Part shown: positions 24,302-37,571 of the stretch, piece after piece
Position numbering within the stretch: the stretch's first letter is position 1
How the letters are laid out: each line of letters starts with the position of its first letter
DNA from: Loxodes magnus
Taxonomy: Eukaryota > Ciliophora > Karyorelictea > Loxodida > Loxodidae
Direction: 5' to 3'
NCBI GenBank assembly: GCA_946699065.1
Contig: CAMPDV010000006.1
Location: 806,001 to 870,000, forward strand
DNA: 64,000 nucleotides
Translations under genes and position numbers: made by a program
Notes under the pieces: model-generated
Database searches by the model: none
What the model saw: only the letters and a program-made list of their open reading frames with translations
What the model was told of the DNA's origin: nothing

Positions 24302-27300
24302 ATGGTTGATAACAATTTAGAAGAACCTTTTATTAGGGATAAGGCGGGATTGTTTGATGTAACTTGCTAAGAACTTATCGCTATGTTCGATATTAATTCT
24401 AAACTAGATTTAAGACTCTAGCAACTCAAGTCTCATGGAGATGTTGAAGGACTAGCAAAAAAGCTTAGAGTTGATTTGAATAAAGGACTTCCTAAAAATG
24501 AAAAAGATCAAGTTAATAGAATTAAAGCATTTGGAGATAATGCTAGAAGAGAAAAACCACCTAAAACTTTTTGCTTTTTCATATCTGAATAACTGGAAGA
24601 TACCATTCTAAGAATTCTTGTTGTAGCTTCCTTAATTTCTCTGACTCTAGGTTTAATTATGGAACCTGACCATGGCTGGATTGAAGGAACTGCTATTTTA
24701 TTTGCTGTTGTCATTGTAGTATTCGTAGGAGCAGGAAATGATTACGCTAAAGAGCTTAAATTTAGACAACTATATGAGCAAACTGAGAAATAGAGCATTA
24801 CAGTCAAAAGAGAAGGATTAGCAGATATTATTCCAGTTGAGGAATTATTAGTGGGAGATGTAGTTGAGTTAAAGACTGGAGAAAGACTCCCATGTGATGG
24901 AATTTTAATTGAATCTAATGGAATAGTCTGTGATGAAAGTAATGCTACTGGAGAATCTAAACCCCTTCCAAAGCGTGAAGGAGCTGAAGTTGTTCACGAC
25001 CCATTCTTGATTTCTGAATCAAATATTACTGAAGGAACAGGAAAAATGATAGTAACAGCAGTAGGTAAAAATAGCTTTTCAGGAAGAAACTAAGAAATGA
25101 TGGAAAAGGCCTAAGAAGCTCAAGAGGGAAGTTCAACTCCTTTACAAGATAAATTAGAAATAGTAGCTTCTACTATTGGTTTAATAGGCCTTGTAGCTGC
25201 TATCTTAACTGTTCTTGTCCTTTATGGTAGATTCTTCATTGGTGAGATATATGTAAAGGAAACCGAGTGGAAATCTGAGTACTGGTTAGAGATAATGTAG
25301 TATTTAATTATAGGTATCACTGTGATAGTTGTTGCAATACCAGAAGGACTTCCATTAGCAGTTACACTCTGCTTGGCTTTTTCAGTAAAACAAATGGAAA
25401 AAGAATAAAATCTAGTTCGACATCTAAATGCCTGTGAGACAATGGGAGGAGCTGACAATATCTGTTCTGACAAGACAGGAACTTTGACTTAGAATAAAAT
25501 GACGGTGGTTCAGTTTTATGTCCAGGAAAGCAATTACAAGTTTGAATAGTTTAACAATCTTAAACCATTGATTTATGGATTCTTTGAAATATTAAACGAA
25601 AACATATGCATCAATTCAACAGGCCATGTTAAGTGGAATTAAGAAAAAAATGCATGGGATCAATTCGGTAATAGAACAGACTGTGCTTTGATTCAAATGG
25701 CTAGTCAGATGGGATATAATTATTTAGATTTAAGAGATAAGTATAAAAAATTGCATGTAATACCATTTAGCTCTGAAAAGAAATATATGCTAACCGTTAT
25801 TGATAAAAATGGAGAATATTTCGTATATGCAAAAGGAGCAGCTGAAAGAATGCTTGAAAAATGTACTCAATACATTTCATCAGAGGGAAACTTGCATGAT
25901 TTGACATAAGAAGCAAAGGAAAAAATAAGATAAAACGTTATTAAATAATATTCAATGCAAGCTTTGAGGTCTATCACTTTAGCTTATAAAAAATTAGAAA
26001 GTTCATAATTACCAGAAGACGAATAATTAAGCTAAAACTTGATTTTCATGGGACTTGTAGCTATTTAAGATCCAGTTAGGCCAGGAGTTCCAGAAGCAAT
26101 TGAAACAGTTACTAAAAAATCAGGAATTACAGTGAGAATGGTAACAGGAGATGCAATTGAAACAGCAGTTGCAATTGCCTAAGAATGCAACATAATTGGA
26201 AAGATTTATAATAAAAATGAAGTAATGTTAGGAAGTGATTTTAATAACTTCGTTGGAGGCTTAGTATATGTTGATGATAAAAAAGATAAAACTTCTGGTA
26301 CAGGAGAAAATAAAGAGAAGAAGTAAATTCCCACAGTTAAATATCTTGATAAAATGTAAATTGTTAAAGAAAACTTAAAAGTGTTAGCAAGATCTTCTCC
26401 TGAAGATAAATTCTTGCTAGTGACAGGACTCCAATAGTTAGGAGCTACGGTTGCTGTTACAGGCGATGGAACAAATGATGCTCCAGCTTTAGTAAAATCT
26501 GATGTAGGTTTTGCTATGTTTATTGCTGGAACTGAAGTAGCTAAAAAAGCTTGCGATATTATTATGGTTAATGATGATTTTAGATGCATTGTAACTGCAG
26601 TAAAATGGGGAAGAAATATTTATGACAATATTAGAAAATTCGTTCAATTCTAATTGACTGTTAACGTAGTAGCTCTTTTCATGACTTTCACTGGATCAGC
26701 TATCTTCTAAGAAGCTCCATTAACAGCTGTTTAGATGCTATGGGTAAATTTGATTATGGATTCATTAGCAGCCTTAGCATTAGCAACTGAACCTCCAAGT
26801 GATAAGTTGTTGGATAGAAAGCCTTACAAAAAAGATGAGAATATAGTAACACCTGCAATGTGGAAAAATATTATAGGTTTATCTATTTATGAGTGCATAA
26901 TTCTGATGCTCATCCTCATTTACGGAGAAGAATTTTTCGGTGTAAAAAGTTCAATGGGAATGGGAGTCACTTGGACATAAGAAAATGGATAATTGTTAAC
27001 CATCTTTTTCAATACTTTTGTGTTTATGCAGTTATTCAATGAAATAAATTGCAGAAAGCTTCTTAAATCAGAGCTCAACGTCTTCAGCGGTTTCTGCAAT
27101 AATATTTATTTCATTACAATTTCAATTGTAACTGCTATAGTACAAATATTAATTGTTTAATTTGGAGGGTAAATTTTATTTTATGAATAGATATGGCTTG
27201 AGAACTTCACCTTTAACAGTAGAGCAGCATTTATATTGCATTGCCATTGGAGCTGGTACTTTGTTATGGGGATTCCTAGTTAGAATTGGACCCGATGCAT

Positions 27301-27474
27301 AATTTAAATGTCTTAAGGTTAAAGAAGATCAGACAGAAGAACATCAAAAATCAAAAACGCTCTACAATTCTGTTAGACGCTAGTCAAAAGTTTGGTAACT
27401 GTTTAAAATTTAGGTTTAACGCTTCTCCAAAAGTTGGTCCTTCTCCAATGAACACTTTTCATAAATCCAAATGA
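24302..27474 (+). CDS. Plasma-membrane-type Ca2+-transporting P-type ATPase (PMCA, P2B)
   Basis: Pumps Ca2+ out of the cytosol, or into alveolar sacs or contractile-vacuole membranes in ciliates, at the cost of ATP. After two introns, 27169-27190 (22 nt) and 27395-27413 (19 nt), the frame gives 1043 residues. Visible motifs: TGES actuator loop, PEGLP in the fourth membrane segment, phosphorylation site [26 protein letters not shown], hinge [20 protein letters not shown], and the C-terminal membrane block from [10 protein letters not shown]. The introns are deduced because the frame must shift exactly there to give [12 protein letters not shown] and then [15 protein letters not shown]. The C-terminal tail after the last membrane segment is short, so any calmodulin-binding region is reduced. 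At least nine Trp codons are TGG and none is TGA, unlike the nearby membrane-protein family. Confidence 0.95.
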
Positions 27475-27716
27475 GCGTCTTAAAAAACAAATTTCAATTA
27501 AAAAATTTATCAATTAAAAATTAAAGCATAATTATCTAATAATTTCTGCAATCTTAATTATCATTACTTAGTTCTTCATATCATAGAAGCTGGAATGCTT
27601 ATTTTATCACTTTATAATTAAAAATAAGATGCATAATTAAAGAGAAACTAAGCCTTATTTTCTATTTATAAACTTTTATAAGAGAATGAAATTTAAATTA
27701 AAAAAGTTTAACTATT

Positions 27717-29009
27717 TCAGTTATCCTCTTCAAAATAATTATTATATTTCCCGAAAAATCCTGGATCTTTTCTTTCCTTTAATCCAAAAAGCATCGTGCT
27801 AAAATCAATGCCAACATATGTATTGGGAAGCCATTCTGGTGGTTGTTAATTAGCTCTAAAGCGCCACAAGCCATATGGGAGTTTATTGCTACCATATCCA
27901 TATTCTTCGTTTTCTAGAAGTTTATAGATATTGTATAGATCGTCAGCACCTTCAAGTCTTGCAGGCATAAAACCACTAATAATATGTGGAGAAACAATAT
28001 TTTAAGGATTATTCATGATGCTGTTAACTCCGTATCCGAGCCCATCGTCTCCATCAGTACCAGCTCCATATCCCCAGAAATAGCTATATTAAACTTAACT
28101 ATTATTTCTCCAATCTAAAAAATCAGCTTAAGCAGCATTTTTAAAGTATGACATGTATATTTCATTTTTGTAATATGAACTTAACAAATAGAAGCAAAAT
28201 TAGATAGTGAAATCAGATAGATATGACGTAGGTTTGCTTCCATCTTTAAGAATTTTAAATTTGTTCAAGTAATTATGTGTTGGCAAATTTGCAGGATCCC
28301 CATAATGTTTCTTCCACAAAGCTTTTCCTTTTATTTGTTCGTTTACATTATTCTTTGCCATTCAGGCTGTAACCATAATTTCGCTGAAAGGATAAGCTTT
28401 TGAATCAAGTCCTTATCCAACCGGAGATCCATTTTCGTCTAAAAGCCAATAAAAAGAACCTGCATCGATGTCATCTATAGCTTTATCCCATTAAACGCTA
28501 GCAAAAAGTTTATCTGCTAATCTTTTGATTTCATCATTGTGTTTAAAGTATTGTTTTGCAAACAAGGCACCTCCTACTAATATAGATGTATCTAAAACTG
28601 AAAAGCCATCAGTACCATTAATAGCTTTTCCAGTTTCTAAATCCAGGAAATGCCAATAAAATCCTACTTTGTTTTTAGCTGGATACACTCCAGAAATTTC
28701 CCAATTCATTGATCTTAGTGTTTAAATTACCTATTATTCAGCGTCATTTTCTAATCCTTCTGAATCAGCTATCGTAAGCGCTACTAATCCCATTCCAATA
28801 GTTGCTATACTTGCAGGTTTGTAAGGCATATCTTTCTTATCAGTTATTAAGAAGTCTCTATAAAGTCCATTTTTTTAATTCCTAGCTACTCTAAAATAAT
28901 AATATGCTCTTACAAACTAATCTTATAGAAACTCTTCTTTAGTCATAGTGCTTAAAGATAAAGTTATTCCTATAGTTATTATGAGGACAGTTAGTGCAGG
29001 TATTTTCAT
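27717..29009 (-). CDS. Secreted GH144-like glycoside hydrolase (beta-1,2-glucanase/glucoamylase-like family)
   Basis: The protein has 430 residues and begins with a signal peptide (MKIPALTVLIITIGITLSLS). The mature part follows the (alpha/alpha)6-barrel family first annotated as bacterial glucoamylase-like and now including GH144 endo-beta-1,2-glucanases: NKVGFYWHFLDLETGKA, FSVLDTSILVGGALFAKQYF, AYPFSEIMVTAWMAKN and the C-terminal YVGIDFSTMLFGLKERKDPG. One Trp in the VTAWMAKN segment is TGA. It is probably exported to digest glucans from food bacteria or to work in the food vacuole. The family is mainly bacterial, so ancient lateral transfer is possible, but base and codon use here match the host. 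It starts 31 bases from the divergent membrane-protein gene. The assignment comes from remembered family similarity; the exact substrate is open. Confidence 0.75.
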
Positions 29010-29705
29010 TTTTATTTTTAAATAACATTAACTTATAAAAATGGAAGTGAACGATACTTAGCTAACTACAACTGAAGATACTTAGCAACTTTCAACTTTA
29101 GGATAAATATATGCAATGCCACTAACTTTATCTCCTTAGTTTTTTATTATTATTATACTTATTATAAACTGCCTTTGCTGCTGTAGAGTTCGAAAGAATT
29201 AATTATAACTTTTCTTTTTCTTTGAGTTCTTAATTTATTACTTCTACAAATCTTAGATAAATAGTTTTCTTGATAATAGTTGGGATACTTTTCAACTGAT
29301 ACAAAATAACTAGACTTAAGTGCTTTAGAATATGCAACAGTTTAATGAATTTGATATAATCAATTCAGCAAATCAATTTATAAAGTTTGAGGGATTTTAG
29401 GATTAATAAGAAAATACTTTAGCAAGATTAATTTGAACAGGTATAATTGGCATTAATTTAGCTTGCTGTTGAAGAAACGTTATTTATGCTAGCTTATACA
29501 ATACACGTTGATAGCGCGATGAAAAGATTTGCATTTTTGTGATATTTATTATAGTTGAATTTATTATTAGCTTAGTAATATATCTGTTTACTTCAATACC
29601 TATGATTGTTACTAGTCCTTAAGGTTTATAATAAGCAAACTTAAATCAAAAATATTAAACTGAGTTTGTTTAGTACTAAGAGCTTACTGAAGATGATTGA
29701 AATAG
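28812..29705. repeat. Left arm of long inverted duplication
   Basis: This stretch, covering the 5' parts of the glycosidase and membrane-protein genes and the promoter between them, recurs in reverse orientation at about 40615-41510. Across the central 550 bases or so the two arms are nearly identical by eye; outside that, similarity falls to roughly three-quarters. The end points are approximate. Confidence 0.85.
29010..29040. promoter_or_regulatory. 31-base bidirectional promoter
   Basis: Only 31 bases, all A/T except two C residues, separate the start codons of the glycosidase (minus) and the membrane protein (plus). Both genes look intact, so both 5' untranslated regions and core promoters must be extremely compact or overlap the coding sequences. 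The same spacer is preserved with few changes in the inverted duplicate (41277-41307). Confidence 0.55.
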
Positions 29706-30396
29706 AATTTATATCTTTTTTGGTATTCTAGTTGCTATAAACAGTTGCTGCTGCTTTTGGAATGTAATTTGAAGTTAAAATCTTCCGTATTGAAGGAGAA
29801 ACTAACATAATAATATTTGCTATTGCTGGAGCTGTTGCTAATGTTTATGCTTTACTTTCTTTTTAATGTTGTTTTTTGTGAATGGAATTTACTGGGCAGC
29901 TTAAGGAATTTAAATAACATATACTTCCTTTTGGTTTATTGTGTATTTGATAAAGTAATGCAAAGAAGTTATTTCGCTAATTGTTTAACTTATACTAGTA
30001 ATTGGAGCAGGATCTATGCTTTATTACTTATCCATAGAAATAGGAAGCTCTTATAGTAGAACCATTTTAAAAAAGTAAGATGTTGATAGAACAGCAGCTC
30101 ATACTTTATGGAAATGCTTCTTGATGTTACTGATTTTCTTAGCTTTGATATTTATGCATTAAGTTATCTCATATTACTTTTACTATACTTTTATAATTAG
30201 ACATGGATCTCTAATAGCAATCTCAATTGGAATGGGTCATTCATTAAAGTATCCTCAATTAAAAAATCTCAATTAGCAGCATATAAACTAAATCTGGCTA
30301 TCAGAACGTGTGATAATTGCAGAAAGTTTCTCCCTTTGGATTAGTTTAACTGCTATGTTTGCCTTCATGAACTTCTAGGGAATAGGATTCATATGA
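29041..30396 (+). CDS. Multi-pass membrane protein, paralogue A
   Basis: First of four paralogues in the window; 451 residues with about nine hydrophobic segments. Family signatures shared by all four are a DDWN(R/K)IY turn, an xCCCxWNxIWxxxL block (here NSCCCFWNVIWSQNLPYWRR) and an FxxTFIIRxGSLIAISxG segment near residue 390, followed by a KYPQLK motif. The family is not recognised; the conserved Cys and Trp clusters at membrane boundaries and charged loops suggest a receptor, channel or transporter of a ciliate-specific type. Six Trp codons are TGA and about eight TGG. It ends NFQGIGFI then TGA, and similarity to the paralogues ends there too. It is transcribed divergently from the glycosidase across 31 bases. 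Confidence 0.75.
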
Positions 30397-33300
30397 CAGC
30401 AAATATTTAAATTTTTTACAATTAAAAATTAAAAGTATTAAGGTGAATAATTTAGTTGCTAGCAAGTTTATAAATAATATAATCTCTAAAATAACCTATT
30501 CATAAATAATAAACTAGAAGCTTATTAAATTTTTCTTTTAAGCCATTTAAAATTTTAAAGTAATAAAATTAAAATCTTAAGAGACTAACACAGGGCTATG
30601 AGTGAATATTAATTCCCTATGATTTATAACTATTCTATTTTATAGCTATGGAAGATATATTTACTATTATTTGTATGAAAGATTAAAATAATTTAAAGTA
30701 TAAAAATAGTAATATCTTAAGCTTTTTATTATTAATTCTTCTTTTAATAGTTTAAATAAAATTACTAGCAATTTATTTATAGTAAGAAGTATTATCATTT
30801 TAGTAAGCATCACTTAATATATAAAGGTACTTTTATATTATGAAACTAATTAGTTTAGTAATTATTACCTTTAGTATCTTAATTTTATGGTATTTTCTTT
30901 GAGTTTTATCAACTAATTATATACAATTAGATATTTAGATTGAAGACATTTGTTTGCTATTATTTAAATCTTTTTATTTTTATTCGTAATATAGCTTGTC
31001 AATTTGTTTTTACATAAGCTTTATCTAAATAATATATAGCAACTGCTTTATTGGCTTAAATCAATTTACTTAAATTATTGCTTGATTAAGTACATAAGAG
31101 TTAGTTATAATTTAAATATTTTCTTCATATAGGATTTATGAAGCTGTTCTATAATTAATGAGGCTCCTTTTATTCCTTAACTTTTATAATTAGTTTATCT
31201 ATATTTCTTATAGCTTATTGTTTGCAAAATTAAGTGTCTTTATAGCTTTGATTCAAAGAAATGCTAAAAATAAGAATTTTCCTGTTAAGTTTATAGCAAA
31301 ACTATATAGATATTTAGCATTTTTAGCTTTACTTTTATCAAAACTATTTTATTAGATTTGCTTGCTAGCTTTATAATAAAATCGTTAGTAACTTAAGCAA
31401 AATGGTAGTTTTCTTTGCCTTATCTTTATGATCCAATGAGTTTATTAATGATAGCTATAAAAATATATTTCTCTGCTTAAGCACTAAACTAAAAAGATTC
31501 CTAATATTAATTTTTTAAATAATAGAATACCTTTATTTTGTAGAATTAAGATTTCTAGTAATGATAATGATTTAACATAAATAATCTAAATACATTTATT
31601 AGCTTTAAATTAAAAATTCAAATATTTAATATAAAGCTTAACGCTAAGAAGCATTCAATCATTATTTTATTATTCAAATATCAACATTTATTTATCTAAA
31701 CTTTATATTTATACGCATTGCTTTAGTTACTGCTTTACCTTTTTTTATTTTTAAATATACTATATCAAAATAATAGACTTGCTGTTTTATCCTTTCGTTT
31801 ATCTTAAAATATTATTAAATTTTCTAAGCTTTACCATTATAATATATAATCTCGTTTTCTTAAGTTAAATCAATCTATAACCAAAGACTTGACTAGTTAT
31901 TTGTCATTTTTCAACAAATTTCTCATTTTTAAATATCTTTTAGCTATTTTTAGTTCTAGCAAAGATATATCTAAAATATGGAAATTAGAGATTATTCTTA
32001 CACTTTAGTCTTTCTATCGTTGAAGTTTAATGCTGCATTATTTAGTCTCATACACTTCTTTATTCTAAGGAATTTAATTAATTTATAAAATATTATTTAT
32101 TTCAATTATTTTCTTTAAGCAATTTCTCCTAATGAGATTAAATACCCTTAATTATTCCAAAATGTTCTACTTAGCTTTTATAAGCAATGCTGATTTGCTT
32201 TTAAGTAAACTTAATTATTATTTAAAGGGTAAATTATTTACTTAGAGTAGCTGCTTTAAATAATTATTATATCATTTTATTATCCTTTAAGAACCTAAAA
32301 TTTATAAGTTTTATAGTTGCTAGCTACTTTATACTGTTTAGCCTTTTAAAACTTTTTAGTTGTAATAAAACTAAATTATTGCATAAATAAAACACTTATA
32401 AATAATAAAATTTAGCTTTAGTTTGAAGCTAAAATATCATGCTATTATGATTAAGAAATAACTAATTTAGTGCTGTAAATCTGAAAGGAGTACTTGAGAG
32501 AAATTAAAAAAACTAAATTGATATTCTTTAAAATTGCAGTTTTACTAGAAATTAAATCTAAATGATTGAGTAGAAATGCTTATTTACTTTAATTAAGTTA
32601 AAGAGCATTCAAGTATTAGTTTATTTTTATTACTTTGACTACTACTTTTTATCTTTAGCTTTAGTTGCTATTTTAGTTTCATAATATTAGCATAACTATA
32701 ATGAGTAGTGTTGTCATATAAAGGTAGTTATCTTTCAAGTTTCTACTAAATTAAGCAGTAATTAATTAATAGGATAATTTTCTAGTTGATGCTTAGTAAA
32801 CTAGCAGGTAATTTAAAAAATCTAAATCTAGATAATTAAATTAAAAGAAGACTTAGCCTAGTTTGAGAATCTAAAGTATTAAGTTAATTTAAAATAATTA
32901 ACAATGATTAACAATGATTTATAGCTTTCCTTTAGTTTTAATTTTAGTAAATAGTTGCTAGTTTTTTTCATATATAATTTGAACCAGAAAATATGATACA
33001 AAAGTTTGATAATTATAACAAAAAAATTTTTAATTTGGGAACTTCTTAATAAATTTATTGCATGATTTCATTTTGATATTTGTTATTGTAATTTATTGAT
33101 CAATTAAAAAATGAAAACTATTTACAATTATTTTTGAGTTTTGACTTATTTATCGATTGAATAAAATATATATATATTTACTATTAATTATTTACTATCC
33201 TATAAATAGGAATTTTTGTTAAGTGTAATCTCCTGTACATTTTTAAAGATAAAGAGCAAATATTTAAAGAGTTAAGGATTCTGTTAATTTAGATAGAGAT

Positions 33301-34641
33301 TTTATATAATGATAGATAGGGAGACTGATCTTATTTTATTAAAATAATTTTTATTATACTTTAGTTTGGTACTTTTATTATTATTTGAGATATTATAATT
33401 TATGTTGTGTTCATAGAAGTGAAATTTTTTATTATACCTAAAGATAACGTCAACAATTCAAGAAACTTATTTAAAATATTAAAATTAAAAATAAAGACAA
33501 CTATAATTCCATAAATTTGGACTAAGTTAACGCATAAATTGGAATAACTAACTATCTTAATTACATAAAATTATCAAAAATTAGAAAAAACAAAAATCCT
33601 AAAATAAGTTTAATTGCTATTTTGTTACTTTATTTTTAGTAAAATCTTTGACTCTTATCACTTATTGAAAATTGTGTTTCTAATAGATATTTAAAAAATT
33701 AGAGATAAAGCAGAGATTTAGCAAACTATTGAAAAATTTAAAATTAAACACTATTATTTTCTAAATTTCCTTCTAGAATGAAAAACTTTAAACATGTTTA
33801 TGATATTTATCTATTTATATTAAAATATTTTTAATTTAAGCTATATATTTTAGCACAAGAAAAGTCATAATAACTTCCTTCAAAGTCTCTTATTAAAAAA
33901 ACGCAAAAGTAATACTTAAATTATTTTATTAACTAAATTATTGTAGATAATTTAAACATTACCATTAATGATAATATTTTATTTAATTAGTAATTATAAT
34001 AGATATATTCTTAAAAAGTTCTCATTTATTATTTATTCAATTAAAAGAATATATTAATTATAGATTATCGCTAGTATGCATTTATTATTATTTTAAATGT
34101 TTAACTCAAATAATATTTTAAAATATTGTAAAAATTAATCTATATAATAGAGATTTGATATTGCTTATATTGATTATTCTCTTTACTCAGTGCTTTTTTA
34201 TAAATTAAATAATATAATTCTTAAAGTAAAATATTTGTTTATTTATTAGTCTTTTGTAAAATAATTTTATTTCTTGCTTTACTTCTATTTATATAGTCTT
34301 TCATTTATTAATTTAAATATTAAAATTATTAGTTTCTTATAGTAAAAGTTTCTCTCTTTATTACTTTTCCTTCTAATTTAACTTTATTTTTATCAAGGCT
34401 AAGGAGTAGTTTCCCTAGTTAATCTACTTTTATTAAAATTAAATTTATTTTTTTTATTTTATATCTTCATAATTCACTATTATAGTTGATTTTATTTATG
34501 CTAATTTAGTTCCTCACTTTAAAAAGCTTTTCTTTTAATAATTGTATAATTACATTAATATAGAGGTTAATATTATAAAGATAATTTTATTAATATTTCG
34601 CTTATATTAATCTCCAATATAATGAAGTATTTCTGCTAATA
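30397..34641. other. AT-rich region downstream of paralogue A
   Basis: About 4.2 kb. A frame continuous with paralogue A stays fairly free of TGA to about 32.5 kb, but its composition is that of translated noncoding DNA (few Gly, Ala, Val, Asp) and it has no counterpart downstream of the other paralogues. I therefore see no supported gene. A short TA run lies near 33.17 kb. Confidence 0.4.
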
Positions 34642-34866
34642 TAAAAAAAAAGTTAAAAAGCTTTGTTAAAGCCTTAGTAGTCAGCCATCTGACCTATTCT
34701 ATCAGCTTGTCTCCATTAGTTTGTCTTGAATTCCTACTAGGCTTAGTTAGGCGGTGTAGCACTTCGTTAGTGCACCATCCTTTAGTATTCGGAATAGTTT
34801 TGGTCTTGCACTTAACGTTCCTAATTATTTATCCAAGGATTAAGATTTGAATTAAAGAATTTTTTT
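34642..34866. ncRNA. Candidate structured RNA gene (class unknown)
   Basis: A patch markedly richer in G+C than its surroundings, with no coding frame. It contains a long-range helix (34671-34680 with 34733-34742, one bulge) and a hairpin at about 34753-34776 (GGT..GCAC / GTGC..ACC with a TTCG-containing loop). Runs of nine A (34643-34651) and seven T (34860-34866) bound it, so a Pol III-type terminator exists on either strand and the direction is undecided. It does not match tRNA, 5S, U2, U4 or U6 as I know them. SRP, RNase P/MRP or a snoRNA remain possible. Confidence 0.4.
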
Positions 34867-37571
34867 CTAAAAATTTTTCCGCTTTATGTTGGATATATCA
34901 TAAATAGTTTTCTAAAAATATCTTATTTATTCTTTCTTTAAATTTCACTTAGTTAGTAACAGTATTTTCATTGGTGTTATTTATTGCACACGTAGCATTT
35001 TATTCTTCTTTTAAACTATTATTCCTGTAACACTTATTTAATTTAAATTTACTACTTATTTTAAATAAGCCTTTACTGTTTATTTTAATTTGAGGCTTCA
35101 TTTTCTATTTCCATAGGATCTGATTAATTCTGTTAAAACGAAAATGGCGTTACCTGAATTTATTATTAAATTTAAAGAATTCTTTGTTCCAGTTTGTCTT
35201 CTATTTCTTATGATGATTAATATTATTTCTCAAGTAAAGACGTTATTAGTTTTTCTAATTTTTCTACTTTATCAGTGAGGTATCTATTTTTAAACATAAA
35301 CTCTTTTAATGACTTAGATAATATTTCTATTTGAGTTTGTGTTGGAAGTTTTTTTAATTCTGGATTTCCAAGTGGTTAATGTTCGTCATATCAATCATAT
35401 TTCTCACTTTCACTCATTGTAATTATTTCGCTTTTTTATTTTTTAGAGAATTTTCCTGTTTAAATGTTTTGTTCAAAGTTCTGTTATTTCTTAGAAGCCA
35501 TTTTATATATCTTTAATCATAATAATAAGGTTTTAAATATAATTTAAGTACATAAATAGCATTATTAATTTGTGAATTGCTTAATATATTTTTACCTTCT
35601 ATGCTTTTAAAATTAGTTTAATATTATATGAAAAATTCCTTTCTATGCACATAGCTTTTAATATATTCAGTTTCTACCTTAGTTTTGTGAGTAAATTTAT
35701 TTATTTTATATAAGTTTTAAATAGACATAAATTAAGTAACTATTATGTTTTAAGTCTGCTATGTTTATTATTAAAATAAGTTATTATTTTATAGTATATT
35801 TTTCCTATTTAAAAAGAATCAACTTTAAAAATCAGGAAAAAAGCTCCATAAGTATATCGAATTTAGAGTAAACTAATTAATCATTAGATAGTCTAATTTA
35901 TTTATTCTCCTCTGCTTATTAGCTAAAGCTATTTGGATTAATCCTAGTCTTTTTTAAAAATAAATAAAAAATATAGAGCAATTATCATTTTAAATACTTA
36001 TGCCTCTTAAATTTATGCATATGGACGTTATTAGAAACTTTTAATGAACAAATGATTATTTTTATTATAATTTTAAAGCACACTAAAATTACTAGATTAA
36101 AGAATAATTAAAGCAATTTTAAATCCTAAAAATTATAATAATAATGCCTTTAAATATAGAAGTTTGAAAGACTTATGAAAGTATAGCAATTGCATTAAGT
36201 AATTGAAATATATTAAACTAGTTAAACTTAATAAAAATATTTGGAAGGATCTATTTATACATGTCCTATAAAAATAAAAGAAAAATAAAACCTAATTGAT
36301 AAAGTTAAGTTTAACTAATAATGATAATTTCTAATTATTCATAATATAAGAAGGAATTATTTTAATTGCTAAAATAAAGAAAATTAGCCTATTAAACTAA
36401 CGTAATTAAAGATTTAAAAAATAAACTTGCATTAAAATTAAAAAAATAATAAAACTAAAAAATCAGATTTAATGAGTAAATAAAATAATTAAGAAAAAAG
36501 AAAATATATAAAGGTTAATTAAAAATAATAATTTAAATAAATTAAAAGTATTTTCATTGATAAAATTCTGAAAATTAACTTTATTTTTTAGGATTTAATC
36601 TTAAGTTAAACTTTAGATTCACAAAAAGCAAAGGTGTATTGAATAAATATATAAATATGCTTAAAATTTATAAAATATGATTTATATAAAGGTATATACT
36701 TAAAAAAATTTAAACAATTTAAAAGAAATTTTAATTGATATGGCTTATTAATATATTAAAAGCTTTAATATAAATAATTTTATCAATAAGTTAAAGAAAG
36801 CTTTGAGGTTAAAAACAGGGTTATTAATGGATACTCTTTTAAATATTTCAGTTTAAATGTTTCCAGATTAAGAAAAAACAATTCCAAATTTTCATTATAT
36901 TTAATTTTTATTTTTCCCACAATAAGTTAAGATAATAGAAATGTTGATAAAAAATTGTATGATCCTAATTTATTATATAATGAGATTGAAAATTCAATTT
37001 AGATTTAAAAATAAAAATATCCAAATAGAACACTAAATCCTTCAAATAATTTTTTACAATAATACTTTATACAAGAACAAAACTAACTATCTTTCAAAAT
37101 TCAAGTTTAAATCATAAAATTGTAATGTTTAATTCATTTAAGTTCTATCCATATTAAAATTGGTCTAGGCACTAAAGATCTAAAGTCCTTTTTCTATATC
37201 TTTAATGGAAGAAAATTATTTTTTAATCTTAATATGAAATTAAAGAAAATATATAAAGACTAATTAGTTTATTTATTTAACTAAAGACACAAAAAATTAT
37301 AAGTTACCTGACTATAAACAAAAATTACAAAGCTCAATTTAAATGATAGATGACCAATAAATTTAATAAGAAATAGTTATTTTCTTTTTATTTCCTAGAT
37401 CTTTAATTTAAAGTGATAATCAAAAGATTTGTTACTTAATGAATTAAGAAAGATAAGGAATTACGAAACATAAAGTTGGATAGTTTGTAAAGATTAACAG
37501 AGTAACTAAATAGTAACTTTATTAATCAATTTTAATTTGATTTTAAATTAATATTATGAATTTAAAGAATG
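34867..37571. other. AT-rich region downstream of paralogue B
   Basis: About 2.7 kb. The frame of paralogue B runs on about 145 codons past its TAA before meeting a TGA near 37.1 kb, but this extension has noncoding-like composition. No other gene is seen. Confidence 0.4.

Noticed and set aside
30397-32480. Long, weakly TGA-interrupted frame continuous with paralogue A, and similar ones after B, C and D
   Set aside because: TGA is only modestly depleted, few Gly/Ala/Val/Asp codons are used, and none of the four extensions resembles another. They look like translated AT-rich noncoding DNA.
33165-33185. TA dinucleotide run
   Set aside because: Simple-sequence repeat only. No CRISPR-like array of regularly spaced repeats exists in the window.
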